Positions 33,650 to 42,763 of a DNA stretch of 64,000 nt are shown piece after piece. The stretch is from Natronoarchaeum rubrum. GTDB taxonomy: Archaea; Halobacteriota; Halobacteria; Halobacteriales; Natronoarchaeaceae. The stretch lies in contig NZ_JANHDP010000003.1 of NCBI RefSeq assembly GCF_024494695.1, positions 372,001-436,000 on the forward strand. Reading direction: 5' to 3'. Within the stretch, counting starts at the first letter, position 1; the number at the start of each line of letters is the position of its first letter. The notes under the pieces are model-generated. The model was not told the origin of the DNA, did no database searches, and saw only the letters and a program-made list of their open reading frames with translations. A program made the translations under genes and the position numbers.

Positions 33650-34584
33650 TCCGCAGCGAGCGCGTCCCGACCGCGAACTCGCGGTACGTCGAAATCGACG
33701 GGCTACGAGTACGCTATCTGGAGGCCGGCGTCGATATGCTCCGCAGCGGCGGGGACGACGTCGAGCGCGACGCCGCCGACCGGCGGGCAGAAATTGACGA
33801 TCGGCCGCCGATCGTCCTGCTGCACGGCAGCGGCATCGACGACGCCGCGCTCTCCTGGAAGCACGCCATCGAACATCTCGCCGAGGAACTGGGTCGGCGG
33901 GTCTACGCGCTCGACTGGCCGGGGTACGGCGAGAGCGACGCCCCCGACGGGGAGATGACCACCGAGTACTACGTCGGCGTCCTCTCGGCGTTTCTCGACG
34001 CACTCGGGATCGACCGCGCCGCGCTGGTCGGCGTGTCGATGGGCGGCGCCGCGGCGCTGGGCGTCGCGCTCGGCCGGCCCGAACTGGTCGAACGGCTCGT
34101 CCTCGTCGACAGCTACGGACTGCGCGACGCGGTGCCCGGCGGCGTCGGCTCGTACCTGCTGGCGAACACGCCGTTCGCCAACGCGTTCGGCCGACAGTTC
34201 GCCGCGGCGTCGACCGACGCGACCCGGCTGGCCGTCGGCGAGTTCGTCCACGATCCCGGTGGACTGTCCGACGAGTTCGTCGCCGAGGTCAACGAACGGC
34301 TCCGCGAGCCGGGCGCCGGCGACGCGTTCTTCTCGTTCATGCGCGACGAGTTCCGGCCGAACGGCGTCCGAACCGACTACTCCGACAGGTTGGGTGAGCT
34401 GTCGATGCCGACGCTGCTGATCCACGGCGCGCAGGACTCGCTCGTTCCTCCCGAGTGGTCCGCGGTCGCGGCGGACGCGATTCCGGGCGCTCACCTCGAA
34501 CTGATCGACGACTGTGGCCACTGGGTTCCGCGGGAGCGTCCCGATCGGTTCAACGAGATCCTCGGCGAGTTTCTGGAGGAGTAA
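33646..34584 (+). CDS. Alpha/beta hydrolase
   Basis: 312 residues. Core: PPIVLLHGSGIDDAALSWKH (oxyanion-hole HG), YALDWPGYGESDAPDG, the nucleophile elbow ALVGVSMGGAAALGVALG (GVSMG, Ser nucleophile), TLLIHGAQDSLVPPEW (acidic residue) and a C-terminal ELIDDCGHWVPRERPDRFNE with the histidine. The substrate is not indicated. The GTG start overlaps the DUF5804 stop by 4 bp; the track of the fold begins about 30 residues in. A long frame extending 5' across the DUF5804 gene is rejected. Confidence 0.87.
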   Translation: MIRSERVPTANSRYVEIDGLRVRYLEAGVDMLRSGGDDVERDAADRRAEIDDRPPIVLLHGSGIDDAALSWKHAIEHLAEELGRRVYALDWPGYGESDAPDGEMTTEYYVGVLSAFLDALGIDRAALVGVSMGGAAALGVALGRPELVERLVLVDSYGLRDAVPGGVGSYLLANTPFANAFGRQFAAASTDATRLAVGEFVHDPGGLSDEFVAEVNERLREPGAGDAFFSFMRDEFRPNGVRTDYSDRLGELSMPTLLIHGAQDSLVPPEWSAVAADAIPGAHLELIDDCGHWVPRERPDRFNEILGEFLEE

Positions 34585-34604
34585 AAAACGGCGTCGGCTG
34601 GCGG

Positions 34605-36776
34605 TCAGGCCGCGTCGTCGTCGCTATCGTCGCCGCTTTCCGATCCGCGATCGGCGAGCCGCGCCGCCGCACCCCCAGCGCCGGCCGCGCCCGCCGCCCC
34701 GGCCGCGACGCCGAAGCCGGGGATCGAGTCGCCTCCGGACGGTTCGGGCGGCGCGGCGAGGGACTGGTCAGCCGACTCGTCCGCGGATTCCGCGGCCGAG
34801 AGCACGACCGCGTGGTCGACCGTCACGTCGGTGTGGCCGTCGCCCGACTCGACATCGGCGTCTTCGCCGGTGATCAGGTCGGTGGTCTCGACGTAGTCGC
34901 CGAGTCGGACGTTCCGCGCGCTCGTCCCGAAGTTCAGCGCGACGACGACGCGCTCGCCCGACTCCGGATCGTGGCGGGCGTACGCCACGATGTCGTCGGC
35001 GTTGGCGCCGTATTCGATGCGTTCCAGTTCGGCATCGGTCTGCAGGGCGGCGTGGTTCTGGCGAAGCTCGACGAGGTTCTTGTAGTGAGCGAACAGTTCC
35101 TCGTCGAAGTCGCCCCAGTTCATCCAGTCGCGGTAGCCGTCGAGGCCGGTCTCCTGGCCGGCGTAGATCGTCGGCACGCCCGGGAGCGTGCAGGTCGCCG
35201 CGCCGGCCGCCATCGACGCCGACCTGCTGGTTCGCGCCTTGTACCGGTCGGTGTCGTGGTTCTCGGCCCACTGCATGAACACCGAATCGGGGTGAGCGCC
35301 GCGATACCGGCGCTCCTCGACGGCGTCGAGGATCCCCTCGGCGTCGTTCGGCGCCGCTTCGAGCGCTTCCATCAGCGCGTCGTCGTAGTGGACGTCGAAC
35401 TGGCCCTCGCCCTGATCGACGTCGTACGGCCAGCTCTCGTCGAGCAGGTAGAACTCGGAGTCGTGGGACTTGATCCGGTCGTAGATTTCCTTCCAGAAGC
35501 TCATCGGGACGCCCCAGGCGACGTCGCAGCGGAACCCGTCGACCTTCTCGACCCAGAAGTCGACGACGTCGAGCAGGAACTGCCGGACTTCGGGGTTCTC
35601 GTGGTTCAGGTTCGGAATGGCGCTCCAGCCGAAGTAGGTGTCGGCGTCCCGAGTCTCGAAGTCGTCCCAACGGTACCAGTCCTTGTACTTCTCGTGGCCC
35701 TCGCGGCCGGTGCGGTTCGCCGTTTGGAAGAACGGGTGGGTGTCGGCGGTGTGGTTGATCACCAGGTCGAACACGACCCGGATGTCGCGCTCGTGGGCGG
35801 CGTCGACCAGCGCCTCCAGATCCTCCATGGTCCCCAGATCGGGGTCGACCTCGAAGTAGTCGGTCGTATGGTAGCCGTGCGGGCCGCCCTGGCTCTCGGG
35901 GGTGCCGTACCCCCGATCGGTCGAGACGAACGGCGTCATCCAGAGCACGTCGGCGCCCAACTCCTCGACGTGGTCGAGGTGGGAGGCGATGTTGTCGAAC
36001 GAGCGATCGTCCTCGTCGGGGAACCGCCGGGTGAAAATCTCGTAGATGACGCCGTTCTTGGCGTACTCGGGCGGTTCGTAGGGATACTCGATCGAAACCC
36101 CGTCGTCGCCGGGCACGATGTCGATCGCGTCCGCGACGGAGTGGCGCTCGCCGACCGCGACGGCGTGGACCCGCACCGGCTCGTCCAGGTCGGCGGGCAC
36201 CGCGGGCCCCTCATCGAGCGAGAGCGAGTCCCGGTCGTCGACGTAGAACTCCACGTCGAGATCGTCGGGGCTCGTGTCCGCGTCCTCGACGATCTCGGTC
36301 GTCGCCGACAGCATCACCCGGTCGCCCTCCACGTCGGCGTCGAGATCGATCCGGGGTCGGGCGTCGTTCGCGTTCTCGCGGTCGAACACGCGGACGGTCA
36401 GCTCGTGGGTGCCGTCCGGGGCGTCGAGCGCGAGCGTGTACTCGCCGGGCGCGTCGGGCTCGAACTCCGCGACCGGCGCGTCGGTCGGCTCCGTCGTGGC
36501 GTCGGCGGGCGCGTCGACGACCGACCACGAGTACTCGGCGTCGCCGTCGGGGTTCCACGGGGCGAGATCGTTGCGCGTCTCGCCCTCGTTCCCGTTGGGG
36601 TTGACGAAGCCCTCGCCGACGCGGGTGAACCGCGGCGGCCCGGGGTGGTGGCTGCCGTCGCCGCTCACGAGATCCAGCTCGGACTTGTTGGCGTCGTGCT
36701 CCGCGCTCGCCGGGACGCCGACGCTCGCGGCGCCGGCGACGGCTGACAGACTCGCCAGAAACGTACGTCGTTGCAC
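34605..36776 (-). CDS. Secreted GH13 alpha-amylase with Tat signal and PGF-CTERM-like tail
   Basis: 723 residues. Signal VQRRTFLASLSAVAGAASVG (twin Arg) then ASA; an N-terminal starch/beta domain (50-260); a GH13 barrel with nucleophile Asp418 (GFRCDVAWG), acid/base Glu447 (LLDESWPYD) and Asp508 (AENHDTDRY), plus DLVINHTADTH. A C-terminal beta domain follows, then GGDSIPGFGVAAGAAGAAGA with a weakly hydrophobic run and a basic/acidic end, resembling a PGF-CTERM sorting signal for an archaeosortase. So it is exported folded, cleaved and surface-anchored, and acts on alpha-glucans. GTG 36776 is leaderless from TTAAAAATTT at 36803-36812. Confidence 0.92.
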   Translation of the reverse strand: MQRRTFLASLSAVAGAASVGVPASAEHDANKSELDLVSGDGSHHPGPPRFTRVGEGFVNPNGNEGETRNDLAPWNPDGDAEYSWSVVDAPADATTEPTDAPVAEFEPDAPGEYTLALDAPDGTHELTVRVFDRENANDARPRIDLDADVEGDRVMLSATTEIVEDADTSPDDLDVEFYVDDRDSLSLDEGPAVPADLDEPVRVHAVAVGERHSVADAIDIVPGDDGVSIEYPYEPPEYAKNGVIYEIFTRRFPDEDDRSFDNIASHLDHVEELGADVLWMTPFVSTDRGYGTPESQGGPHGYHTTDYFEVDPDLGTMEDLEALVDAAHERDIRVVFDLVINHTADTHPFFQTANRTGREGHEKYKDWYRWDDFETRDADTYFGWSAIPNLNHENPEVRQFLLDVVDFWVEKVDGFRCDVAWGVPMSFWKEIYDRIKSHDSEFYLLDESWPYDVDQGEGQFDVHYDDALMEALEAAPNDAEGILDAVEERRYRGAHPDSVFMQWAENHDTDRYKARTSRSASMAAGAATCTLPGVPTIYAGQETGLDGYRDWMNWGDFDEELFAHYKNLVELRQNHAALQTDAELERIEYGANADDIVAYARHDPESGERVVVALNFGTSARNVRLGDYVETTDLITGEDADVESGDGHTDVTVDHAVVLSAAESADESADQSLAAPPEPSGGDSIPGFGVAAGAAGAAGAGGAAARLADRGSESGDDSDDDAA

Positions 36777-36802
36777 GATGCTGTCAACTACCACCACGGT
36801 AG

Positions 36803-36812
36803 TTAAAAATTT
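36803..36812 (-). promoter_or_regulatory. TATA box of the alpha-amylase gene
   Basis: An A/T-only decamer TTAAAAATTT about 27 bp before GTG 36776. It supports that start over upstream in-frame codons, which would leave no room for a signal peptide at the mature 5' end. Confidence 0.6.
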
Positions 36813-36907
36813 TGATGAACGATTACGTCATTCTCTGCGTCCGGTTGCGAGCGTGCGTAGGGTCCCAAAAGAGCCGGTCCGGAGCGAGTCGACAGCGTCG
36901 CGAACCG

Positions 36908-37939
36908 TCACTCGGCGTCGAACATACCGGTCGACATGTAGCGCTCGCCGCTGTCCCAGAACACGGTGACGACCAGCGGGCAGTCGTCGTACGCGCCGTC
37001 GGTCGGATCGAGATCGCCGCCGTCGGCGCGCTGGTCGTCGGCGTCAGCACGCTCGTCGTCGCCGGAGCCCGGCGTCGGCGTCAGCTCGGAGGGCGACGGC
37101 GGGCAGTCGGCTTCCGGCTCGGCGATCCGCTCGGCGACGCGCCGGGCGACGATGCTGGTCGCGCCGGAGGACTGCCCCACGAGAACCCCCTCCTCGCGGG
37201 CGAGACGCCGACATTCGTCTTCGGCGTCCTCCAGCCGGACGGTCTCGATCTCGTCGATCAGGTCGACGTCGAGGTTCTCGGAGACGAAGCCCGGCCCCAT
37301 CCCCTGGAAGTCGTCGTCGCCGGACTCGCCGGTCGAGAGCACGGCGTTGCTCTCGGGCTCGACCGCGATCACGTCCATCTCGGGGAACGCCTCCTTCAGG
37401 CGGCGGCCGGTGCCGCTGATCGTCCCGCCCGTTCCCACGCCCGCGACGAACGCGTCGACCTCGCGGTCGCCAACCTGCTCGACGATTTCCTCGCCGGTCG
37501 TTCGGTAGTGGGCTTCGGGGTTCGCGGCGTTCGTGAACTGGCCGAGCTGGACGGCGCCCTCGGCGGCGATCTCGTCGGCCCGGTCGCGGGCGTCGGTCAT
37601 GTCGCCCTCGATCAGTTCGAGGTCGGCGCCGTAAGCCCGCATGATCTGCTGTCGCTCCTCGGATTTGCCCGCCGGCATCACGATCGTCAGGTCGTAGTCC
37701 CGCGCGGCGGCGACCAGCGCGAGGCCGATGCCGGTGTTCCCGCTGGTCGGCTCGACGAGCTCGTCGCCCGGTTCGATGACGCCCTCGCGCTCGGCGGCCA
37801 ACACCATCTGGCGGGCCGGCCGGTCCTTGGCCGAACCGCCGGGGTTGAACGACTCCACCTTCGCGGCGACGGTGGCGCCCTCCGGCGAATCGACCTGTAC
37901 CAGCGGCGACCCGATGGTATCCAGGATGCTTCGCTTCAT
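36908..37939 (-). CDS. cysK: Cysteine synthase (O-acetylserine sulfhydrylase family)
   Basis: PLP enzyme making cysteine from an activated serine and sulfide. 343 residues with Lys38 in SFNPGGSAKDRPA (Schiff-base lysine), PTSGNTGIGLALVAA (pyridine-ring loop) and the phosphate loop VGTGGTISGTGRRLKE. After about residue 275 there is a low-complexity acidic insertion (GSGDDERADADDQRADGG) before the last strand VTVFWDSGERYMST, so the C-terminus is longer than usual. ATG 37939 is leaderless from GTTTACGTA at 37961-37969. Cystathionine-beta-synthase-like activity cannot be excluded. Confidence 0.92.
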   Translation of the reverse strand: MKRSILDTIGSPLVQVDSPEGATVAAKVESFNPGGSAKDRPARQMVLAAEREGVIEPGDELVEPTSGNTGIGLALVAAARDYDLTIVMPAGKSEERQQIMRAYGADLELIEGDMTDARDRADEIAAEGAVQLGQFTNAANPEAHYRTTGEEIVEQVGDREVDAFVAGVGTGGTISGTGRRLKEAFPEMDVIAVEPESNAVLSTGESGDDDFQGMGPGFVSENLDVDLIDEIETVRLEDAEDECRRLAREEGVLVGQSSGATSIVARRVAERIAEPEADCPPSPSELTPTPGSGDDERADADDQRADGGDLDPTDGAYDDCPLVVTVFWDSGERYMSTGMFDAE

Positions 37940-37960
37940 TGGCGCGTGGTACGCCCCAGA

Positions 37961-37969
37961 TACGTAAAC
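37961..37969 (-). promoter_or_regulatory. TATA box of cysK
   Basis: Minus-strand GTTTACGTA, about 26 bp before the cysK ATG. It argues for MKRSILDTIG as the protein start. Confidence 0.45.
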
Positions 37970-38070
37970 GACTGATGGATCCGTGCGCGCGTCGCTCACT
38001 CACGCCGCTCCCGCCCGCGAGAGCTGTCGGGAGCGAGGCGGTTAAGCACCCTCGAACCCAACGCCGGTGT

Positions 38071-38454
38071 ATGAGTCTCGAAACGATGGAGCCGACGCCG
38101 ACGTGGGACGCCGACGCCCACGAGGAAACGGTCGACGTGTTCGCGGAACTCGCCGAGGACGACTCGATCACGATCAAAGTGTGGGGCGGCGACTGGTGCA
38201 AGGACTGTCGCGCCGAGCTCCCCGACTTCGGCGCCGCGCTCGACGCCGCCGAGTTCCCCGAGGACCGCGTCGAGGAGATCCCCGTCGACGAGGACAAGGA
38301 CGGCCCGCTGACCGACGAGTACGACGTGGAGCTGATCGCCACGATCGTCGTCGAGCGCGACGGCGAGGAGATCGTACGTTTCGAGGAAGAAGAGCCCGTC
38401 CCCGCCGCAGTGTATCTCGCCGACGAGCTTCGCGAGTCCGAGCTCTCGGCCTGA
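38071..38454 (+). CDS. Thioredoxin-fold protein
   Basis: 127 residues. Core TITIKVWGGDWCKDCRAELP with the CxxC active site (Cys43, Cys46) and a following AALDAAEFPEDRVEEIPVDE, then the cis-Pro region YDVELIATIVVERDGEEIV. It lacks a signal peptide and is cytoplasmic. It starts opposite cysK across a 131-bp gap, a redox-themed neighbourhood, but partnership is inference. GGTTAAG lies about 30 bp before the ATG. Confidence 0.85.
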   Translation: MSLETMEPTPTWDADAHEETVDVFAELAEDDSITIKVWGGDWCKDCRAELPDFGAALDAAEFPEDRVEEIPVDEDKDGPLTDEYDVELIATIVVERDGEEIVRFEEEEPVPAAVYLADELRESELSA

Positions 38455-38469
38455 CCGCGCGCGCTTGCT

Positions 38470-38829
38470 CTACTGCGTCGATTCGGCGTCGGCGTCCCGC
38501 TCGTTTGCTCGTTCGTCAGCGGCGTCGCTGTCTTGCTCGTCCCCGCGGTCGTCAGCCTCGTCGTCGACGGTGAGCCACCGACGCAGGCGCAGCCCGACGT
38601 ACAGCGACCCGATCGCGATCGACGCCGTCGCCGAGATCGGATCGAACGCCGCCGAGAGCACGTTGTACGCGACCGTGGTTCCCAGCCAGACCCCGACGAG
38701 AATGATCACGAGCTGGGGCAGCCCGTCGCGAACCCGCTCGCCGGTCGTCTCACCCTCGATCGACCACCATCCGGCGTCGTTCTCGACCGAGGCGTCTGCC
38801 GGCCGACCGCCGTTGACCTCGTCCGTCAC
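38470..38829 (-). CDS. Small membrane protein with two TM helices
   Basis: 119 residues: a hydrophilic N-terminus, two hydrophobic segments (PQLVIILVGVWLGTTVAYNV and SATASIAIGSLYVGLRL), then an acidic low-complexity tail (DDEADDRGDEQDSDAADERA). No family is recognised. It is convergent with the thioredoxin-fold gene 15 bp away. Confidence 0.65.
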   Translation of the reverse strand: MTDEVNGGRPADASVENDAGWWSIEGETTGERVRDGLPQLVIILVGVWLGTTVAYNVLSAAFDPISATASIAIGSLYVGLRLRRWLTVDDEADDRGDEQDSDAADERANERDADAESTQ

Positions 38830-39044
38830 GTCGTCCTCACCTGTATCACTCGTGCGAAGCGAGGGACCCGGGCCGGGTAAGCGTGCCGCACCGCGGCTCG
38901 ACGCCGAGGTTCAGCGGCTGACTTCCCGACCGAGTCACGGACCTTATCGCCGACGAACAAGTAAGCAGATCCGACAGTACAACCCCTCTACGAACGGTTA
39001 GCGCCAGATTTATGATCGGCGAGCCCCCCGTCCGTCACGACAGG

Positions 39045-39776
39045 ATGCCCTCGCCGATCGATCGCCTCCCCGACGACGATCCCCGCCTCGACGCCGACCA
39101 CGTCCGCAGCGTTCCCGGCGCGCGGGACGTGCTCGTCGTCGGCGTCGTCCACGACCACCCCGCCAGCGTCCACCGCGTGCGCTCACTCGTCGACGCCGTC
39201 GCGCCCGACGTCGTCGCGCTCGAACTACCGAAACTCGCCGTCCCGCTGTACAGCGCGTACGTCGAGAACCCCGACCAATCGACGGCTCGCGGCGGCGAGA
39301 TGAGCGCCGCGATCGACGCCGCCGACGGGAGCGAGGTGGTCGGAATCGACGCCCCCAGCGGGCGATTCCTGCGCGCGCTCGTCCGCGAGAGCCGAGCCGC
39401 GGATATCGGTCGAGAGGAACTCGAACGCGTCGCCCGCGGCCTCGCGACGGTCACCCGGCGGGCGCTCGCGTCCCGACTCGCCGCGCCGATCGCCCGCCGA
39501 ACCGACGTCGAGTTCGAGCTCGACGCGCCGACCGACCACGGCTGTACGGACGCCGACGCGCCCGACGCGCAGGCGGCCGACGAGCGCCGACAGATCCGGC
39601 GCAGCGTCGCGCTGCTGGGCGCGCTCGACGGCGGCGGCGCGGCGGCGCTGCGCGACCGCGCCCGGGAGGCCGCGATGGCCGAGGCGATCGCCGATCGGAG
39701 CGACGAGGACAGCGTCGTCGCCGTCGTCGGCCGCGACCACCTCGATCCGGTCGTCGAGCGACTGGCCGACGAGTAA
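39045..39776 (+). CDS. TraB/PrgY-like protein
   Basis: 243 residues: VLVVGVVHDHPASVHRVRSL, VDAVAPDVVALELPKLAVPL (the TraB VGTxHxxxxS...PDxVxxELp pattern), and a C-terminal SVVAVVGRDHLDPVVERLAD that fits a GxxH-type motif. TraB/TIKI proteins are membrane or metallopeptidase-like; this one has no TM helix. ATG 39045 is preferred over ATG 39012 because TTTATGAT at 39009-39016 works as a TATA box 30 bp upstream, overlapping the first ATG. Confidence 0.72.
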   Translation: MPSPIDRLPDDDPRLDADHVRSVPGARDVLVVGVVHDHPASVHRVRSLVDAVAPDVVALELPKLAVPLYSAYVENPDQSTARGGEMSAAIDAADGSEVVGIDAPSGRFLRALVRESRAADIGREELERVARGLATVTRRALASRLAAPIARRTDVEFELDAPTDHGCTDADAPDAQAADERRQIRRSVALLGALDGGGAAALRDRAREAAMAEAIADRSDEDSVVAVVGRDHLDPVVERLADE

Positions 39777-39998
39777 CCCGAGCTTTCCAGCACTCTCAGC
39801 GCCCGACAGCGCGTCACCGCCCACCGTCGGTTCAAATGCGCGGTGCTCGCAGGGGACGAACAGTGCTCACAGCAGCCGACGGCGGCGTCCCAGCGCAGTT
39901 CGGCAGGTGAAGTCCGGCGGGCGAAGTCCGGCAGAATCAGAACGCGGACCGGCGGCTCAGTCCCGTCGAAGAGCCAGGGGTCGAGACAGAGCGGTGAG
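39777..39998. other. Intergenic region with repeated GAAGTCCGG motif
   Basis: No gene seen. It contains GAAGTCCGGCGG near 39909 and CGAAGTCCGGCAGAATCAGA at 39922-39941. The latter matches 53091-53109 with one base missing. Both copies lie at the 3' end of a minus-strand gene. Confidence 0.4.
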
Positions 39999-40739
39999 CT
40001 ACCCGCTGCTGTAGGGCGACACCGAGAGGCCCGGCATGCGGGCGGCGACGCCGTAGACCGTCTTCTTGAGCGCGCCGTTGGCGTACTGGCGGACGCTACG
40101 GGAGATCGGCGTGCGCTTGCCACTGATACTCGTCGCGCCCGAGCGGATCGCGTCGACGACGACCTCGCCGTCGACGTCGGGGCGGGCGAGCTCGGTGTCG
40201 GCGAGCGTGATCTCCGTGTACGCGCGCCCGACGAACGGGAGGTAGTGGGCGTCGCTGGCGCCGATCGGCGGGTAGTCGTTGCGGCGGGCGTAGGTGCGCG
40301 CGCGGCGGTTGCGATAGCCCGTGAACACCATCGAGTTGAACACCTCGATCGCGTCGCAGTCTTCGAGGTTGCGCTTGCGGACGCCGTGGCGCGAGCGCTG
40401 GAACGGGTGGGGGACGATCGCGACGCCGCCGTCGTCGCGAACATCCTCGATAGTCTTGTCGAGAGCCATCCCCTTCGCCGGACGGCTGTCGACGCCGATC
40501 GCCAGCAGGTGGCCGTGGGCGGTCGAGACCTCGACGCCGGGGATGCCGACGAGGCCGAACTCGTCGGCCAGTTCGACGGCCCGGCGCGAGGCCTCGATCT
40601 CGTCGTGGTCGGTGATCACCACGCCGTCGAGTCCGATCGCTCGAGCGTGCGCGAGGATCATCTCCACCGGTTCCCGGCCGTCGTAGGACTGTTCGGAGTG
40701 GACGTGCGGATCGATCGCGATCGATACCCCCTGTTCCAT
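39999..40739 (-). CDS. PHP-domain metal-dependent phosphoesterase
   Basis: 246 residues. Metal ligands are arranged as in the PHP family: AIDPHVHSEQSYDG (HxH), VVITDHDEIEASRRA (DH), IPGVEVSTAHGHLLAIGV (E, H), IVPHPFQRSRHGVR (H) and a C-terminal GASDAHYLPFVGRAYTEI (DAH). Such proteins cleave phosphoester bonds; the exact substrate is not indicated. No signal peptide. Confidence 0.88.
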   Translation of the reverse strand: MEQGVSIAIDPHVHSEQSYDGREPVEMILAHARAIGLDGVVITDHDEIEASRRAVELADEFGLVGIPGVEVSTAHGHLLAIGVDSRPAKGMALDKTIEDVRDDGGVAIVPHPFQRSRHGVRKRNLEDCDAIEVFNSMVFTGYRNRRARTYARRNDYPPIGASDAHYLPFVGRAYTEITLADTELARPDVDGEVVVDAIRSGATSISGKRTPISRSVRQYANGALKKTVYGVAARMPGLSVSPYSSG

Positions 40740-40866
40740 CGACCATTTGAACGACCTCGGGCCTCATTAACTGCTCGGTCGTCGAGGTGCCGAGATCGCT
40801 CCGTTGCGTCGCGATCGGCGACCCGTGCCGCTTGCCGCGGTAAGGCCGGCTTTCGCGACCTGTTCG

Positions 40867-40887
40867 CGTGTGATTCTCAGTCACACG
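40867..40887. promoter_or_regulatory. Inverted repeat upstream of the RNase H-like gene
   Basis: CGTGTGA-TTCTCAG-TCACACG, a perfect 7-bp inverted repeat with a 7-nt spacer. It lies in the 255-bp divergent gap between the PHP and RNase H-like genes, about 100 bp before the GTTTAC box that appears to serve GTG 40995. The gap holds no other gene. Confidence 0.35.
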
Positions 40888-40994
40888 ACTTCGAAGCTGA
40901 CCGGTGCGAGGCATCCAGCCTGATAGCGGCATCCAGCACCTCGCCCGCCCGCGGAAAGCGAACGTTTACGAGCGAGCGGTGCCCCAGACGACAC

Positions 40995-41744
40995 GTGCGA
41001 ATCGAGAACAGCTTCATCCCCGTCAGCGGCGTCGGCGAGGCGACCGAGCGCAAGCTCTGGCGCGCCGGGGTGACCCACTGGGACGACTTCGACGGCTCCG
41101 TCGTGGGCCCGACCACGGCCGAGAACATCGAGTCGTTCATCGCCGAGGCCTACGAGCGCCTCGACCGCGGCGACGCCCACTACTTCGACCGGGCGCTGCC
41201 CTCCGGCGAGCGCTGGCGGCTCTACGAGAACTTCCGATCGGACGCCTGCTTCTTCGACATCGAGACGACCGGGCTGGACCACCACCGCGATTCGGTCACC
41301 ACCGTGAGTTTCCACCGCGACGGCGACACGACGACGCTCGTGAAGGGAGATACCCTCACGGCCGACGCGCTCGCCCGCCAGTTCGAGGGCGCCGACCTGC
41401 TGGTGACGTTCAACGGCAAGCGCTTCGACGTCCCGTTCCTGGAGACGTCGTTCGACCTCGACCTCGATCTGCCCCACGTCGACCTGATGTACACCTGCAA
41501 GCAACTGGACTACTCGGGCGGGCTCAAGACCGTCGAGAAGGACGTCGGCATCGAGCGCGACCGGCCCGACCTCTCGGGCCGCGACGCCGTCCGCCTCTGG
41601 CACGAGTACGAGAACGGCGACGACGACGCGCTGGACACGCTCGTCTCCTACAACCGCGACGACGCCGTCAACCTCAAGCAGCTGATGGAGACCGTCACCG
41701 ACGAGCTCCACCGCGACGTGTTCGAGGCCGCCCGCGAGAAGTAG
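40995..41744 (+). CDS. RNase H-fold 3'-5' exonuclease-like protein (YprB family)
   Basis: 249 residues: an N-terminal helical region (FIPVSGVGEATERKLWRAGV), then a DEDD-type fold: DACFFDIETTGLDHHRDSVT (Asp and Glu), LLVTFNGKRFDVPFLETSF, HVDLMYTCKQLDYSGGLKTV, EYENGDDDALDTLVSYNRDD (YxxxD). The family is RNase_H_2/YprB, a presumed exonuclease on nucleic acid. GTG 40995 is leaderless from a GTTTAC box near 40967; the longer upstream frame is rejected. Confidence 0.85.
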   Translation: MRIENSFIPVSGVGEATERKLWRAGVTHWDDFDGSVVGPTTAENIESFIAEAYERLDRGDAHYFDRALPSGERWRLYENFRSDACFFDIETTGLDHHRDSVTTVSFHRDGDTTTLVKGDTLTADALARQFEGADLLVTFNGKRFDVPFLETSFDLDLDLPHVDLMYTCKQLDYSGGLKTVEKDVGIERDRPDLSGRDAVRLWHEYENGDDDALDTLVSYNRDDAVNLKQLMETVTDELHRDVFEAAREK

Positions 41745-41752
41745 CGGCCGTC

Positions 41753-42484
41753 TCAGGGCGCGCGGACGTCGTGTTCGAGCGTCCCGACGCCCTCGATCTC
41801 GACCTCGACGGTGTCGCCGTCCGCCAGCGGGCCGACGCCGGCGGGCGTCCCGGTCGCGATCACGTCGCCCGCTTCGAGCGTCATGTACTCCGTGATCTCC
41901 GCGATCAGTTCCGGGATCGAGAAGATCAGCAGTTCCGTCGAGGAGTCCTGGCGCGGCTCGCCGTTCACCCGCAACTCGACGCGGGCGTCGTCGGGCACTT
42001 CGTCGGGCGTCGCCACCACCGGCCCCATCGGCGCCGCGCCGTCGAACGCCTTCCCCCGCACCCAGTTCTGTTCGACGCGCTGGTCGTCGCGGTTCGAGAT
42101 ATCGTTCACGCAGGTGTACCCCTCGATGACCGCGGCCGCGTCGTCGGCGTCGACGTTTCGGCACTGCTCGCCGATCACGACGCCGAGTTCGGCCTCGTGC
42201 TCGACCTGCTCTTTCCCCGCGGGGAGTTCGATCTCGTCGCCGTGGCCGGCCAGCGCGTTCGGCGGCTTCAGAAAGAGCAGCGGCCGATCGGGCACGTCCT
42301 CACCGCGCTCGTCGGCGTGCTCGGCGTAGTTCCGTCCGATGCAGACGATCTTCGAAGGACTGGTCGGCGGAAGCACGTCCACGTCGGCCGGATCGTACTC
42401 GCTGCCGCCGAAGTGGATCGTCCCGTCACGGTACTCGCCGCGTCGCACGGACCCCGCCGGGTCCCGAAACCGTACGTACTTCAT
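41753..42484 (-). CDS. Fumarylacetoacetate hydrolase-family protein
   Basis: 243 residues. The FAH fold shows IVCIGRNYAEHADERGEDVP, PLLFLKPPNALAGHGDEIEL, HEAELGVVIGEQCRNVDADD (metal-binding Glu pair), YTCVNDISNRDDQ, NWVRGKAFDGAAPMGPVV and AGDVIATGTPAGVGPLADGD. The family breaks C-C bonds or decarboxylates acids in aromatic and central catabolism; the substrate is not defined. It is convergent with the RNase H-like gene (8-bp gap). Confidence 0.9.
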   Translation of the reverse strand: MKYVRFRDPAGSVRRGEYRDGTIHFGGSEYDPADVDVLPPTSPSKIVCIGRNYAEHADERGEDVPDRPLLFLKPPNALAGHGDEIELPAGKEQVEHEAELGVVIGEQCRNVDADDAAAVIEGYTCVNDISNRDDQRVEQNWVRGKAFDGAAPMGPVVATPDEVPDDARVELRVNGEPRQDSSTELLIFSIPELIAEITEYMTLEAGDVIATGTPAGVGPLADGDTVEVEIEGVGTLEHDVRAP

Positions 42485-42688
42485 ATCCCGTCGTCGATCC
42501 GCAAGCGCGTTAAACGTTCGACATGCGGCGAAGCCGTCGGATGCTCACAGTCCAGTGATTCTCCCGAGCTGCGGCCCGACGCCCTCGACCCCGAAACGCC
42601 TTCCCACGGCGCCTTCGGAACGACACCTTTATGCGAATTAGCCGGGAACTGAAGGGTACGCTTCGCCGGTCGCGAAGCGGGCGAGAGC

Positions 42689-42763
42689 GCTCCGTTGGTG
42701 TAGTCCGGCCAATCATTTCGGCCTTTCGAGCCGATGACCTGGGTTCAAATCCCAGACGGAGCA
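42689..42763 (+). tRNA. tRNA-Glu (anticodon TTC)
   Basis: 75 nt: acceptor GCTCCGT/ACGGAGC, discriminator A, anticodon stem TCGGC/GCCGA with loop CTTTCGA (TTC) and T-arm CTGGGTTCAAATCCCAG. No intron and no encoded CCA. Unusual sequence follows directly (see the T-arm fragment entry). Confidence 0.96.

Noticed and set aside
34455..36746. 763-codon open frame on the plus strand
   Set aside because: It is antisense to the alpha-amylase gene, whose catalytic residues, signal and promoter are all in place.
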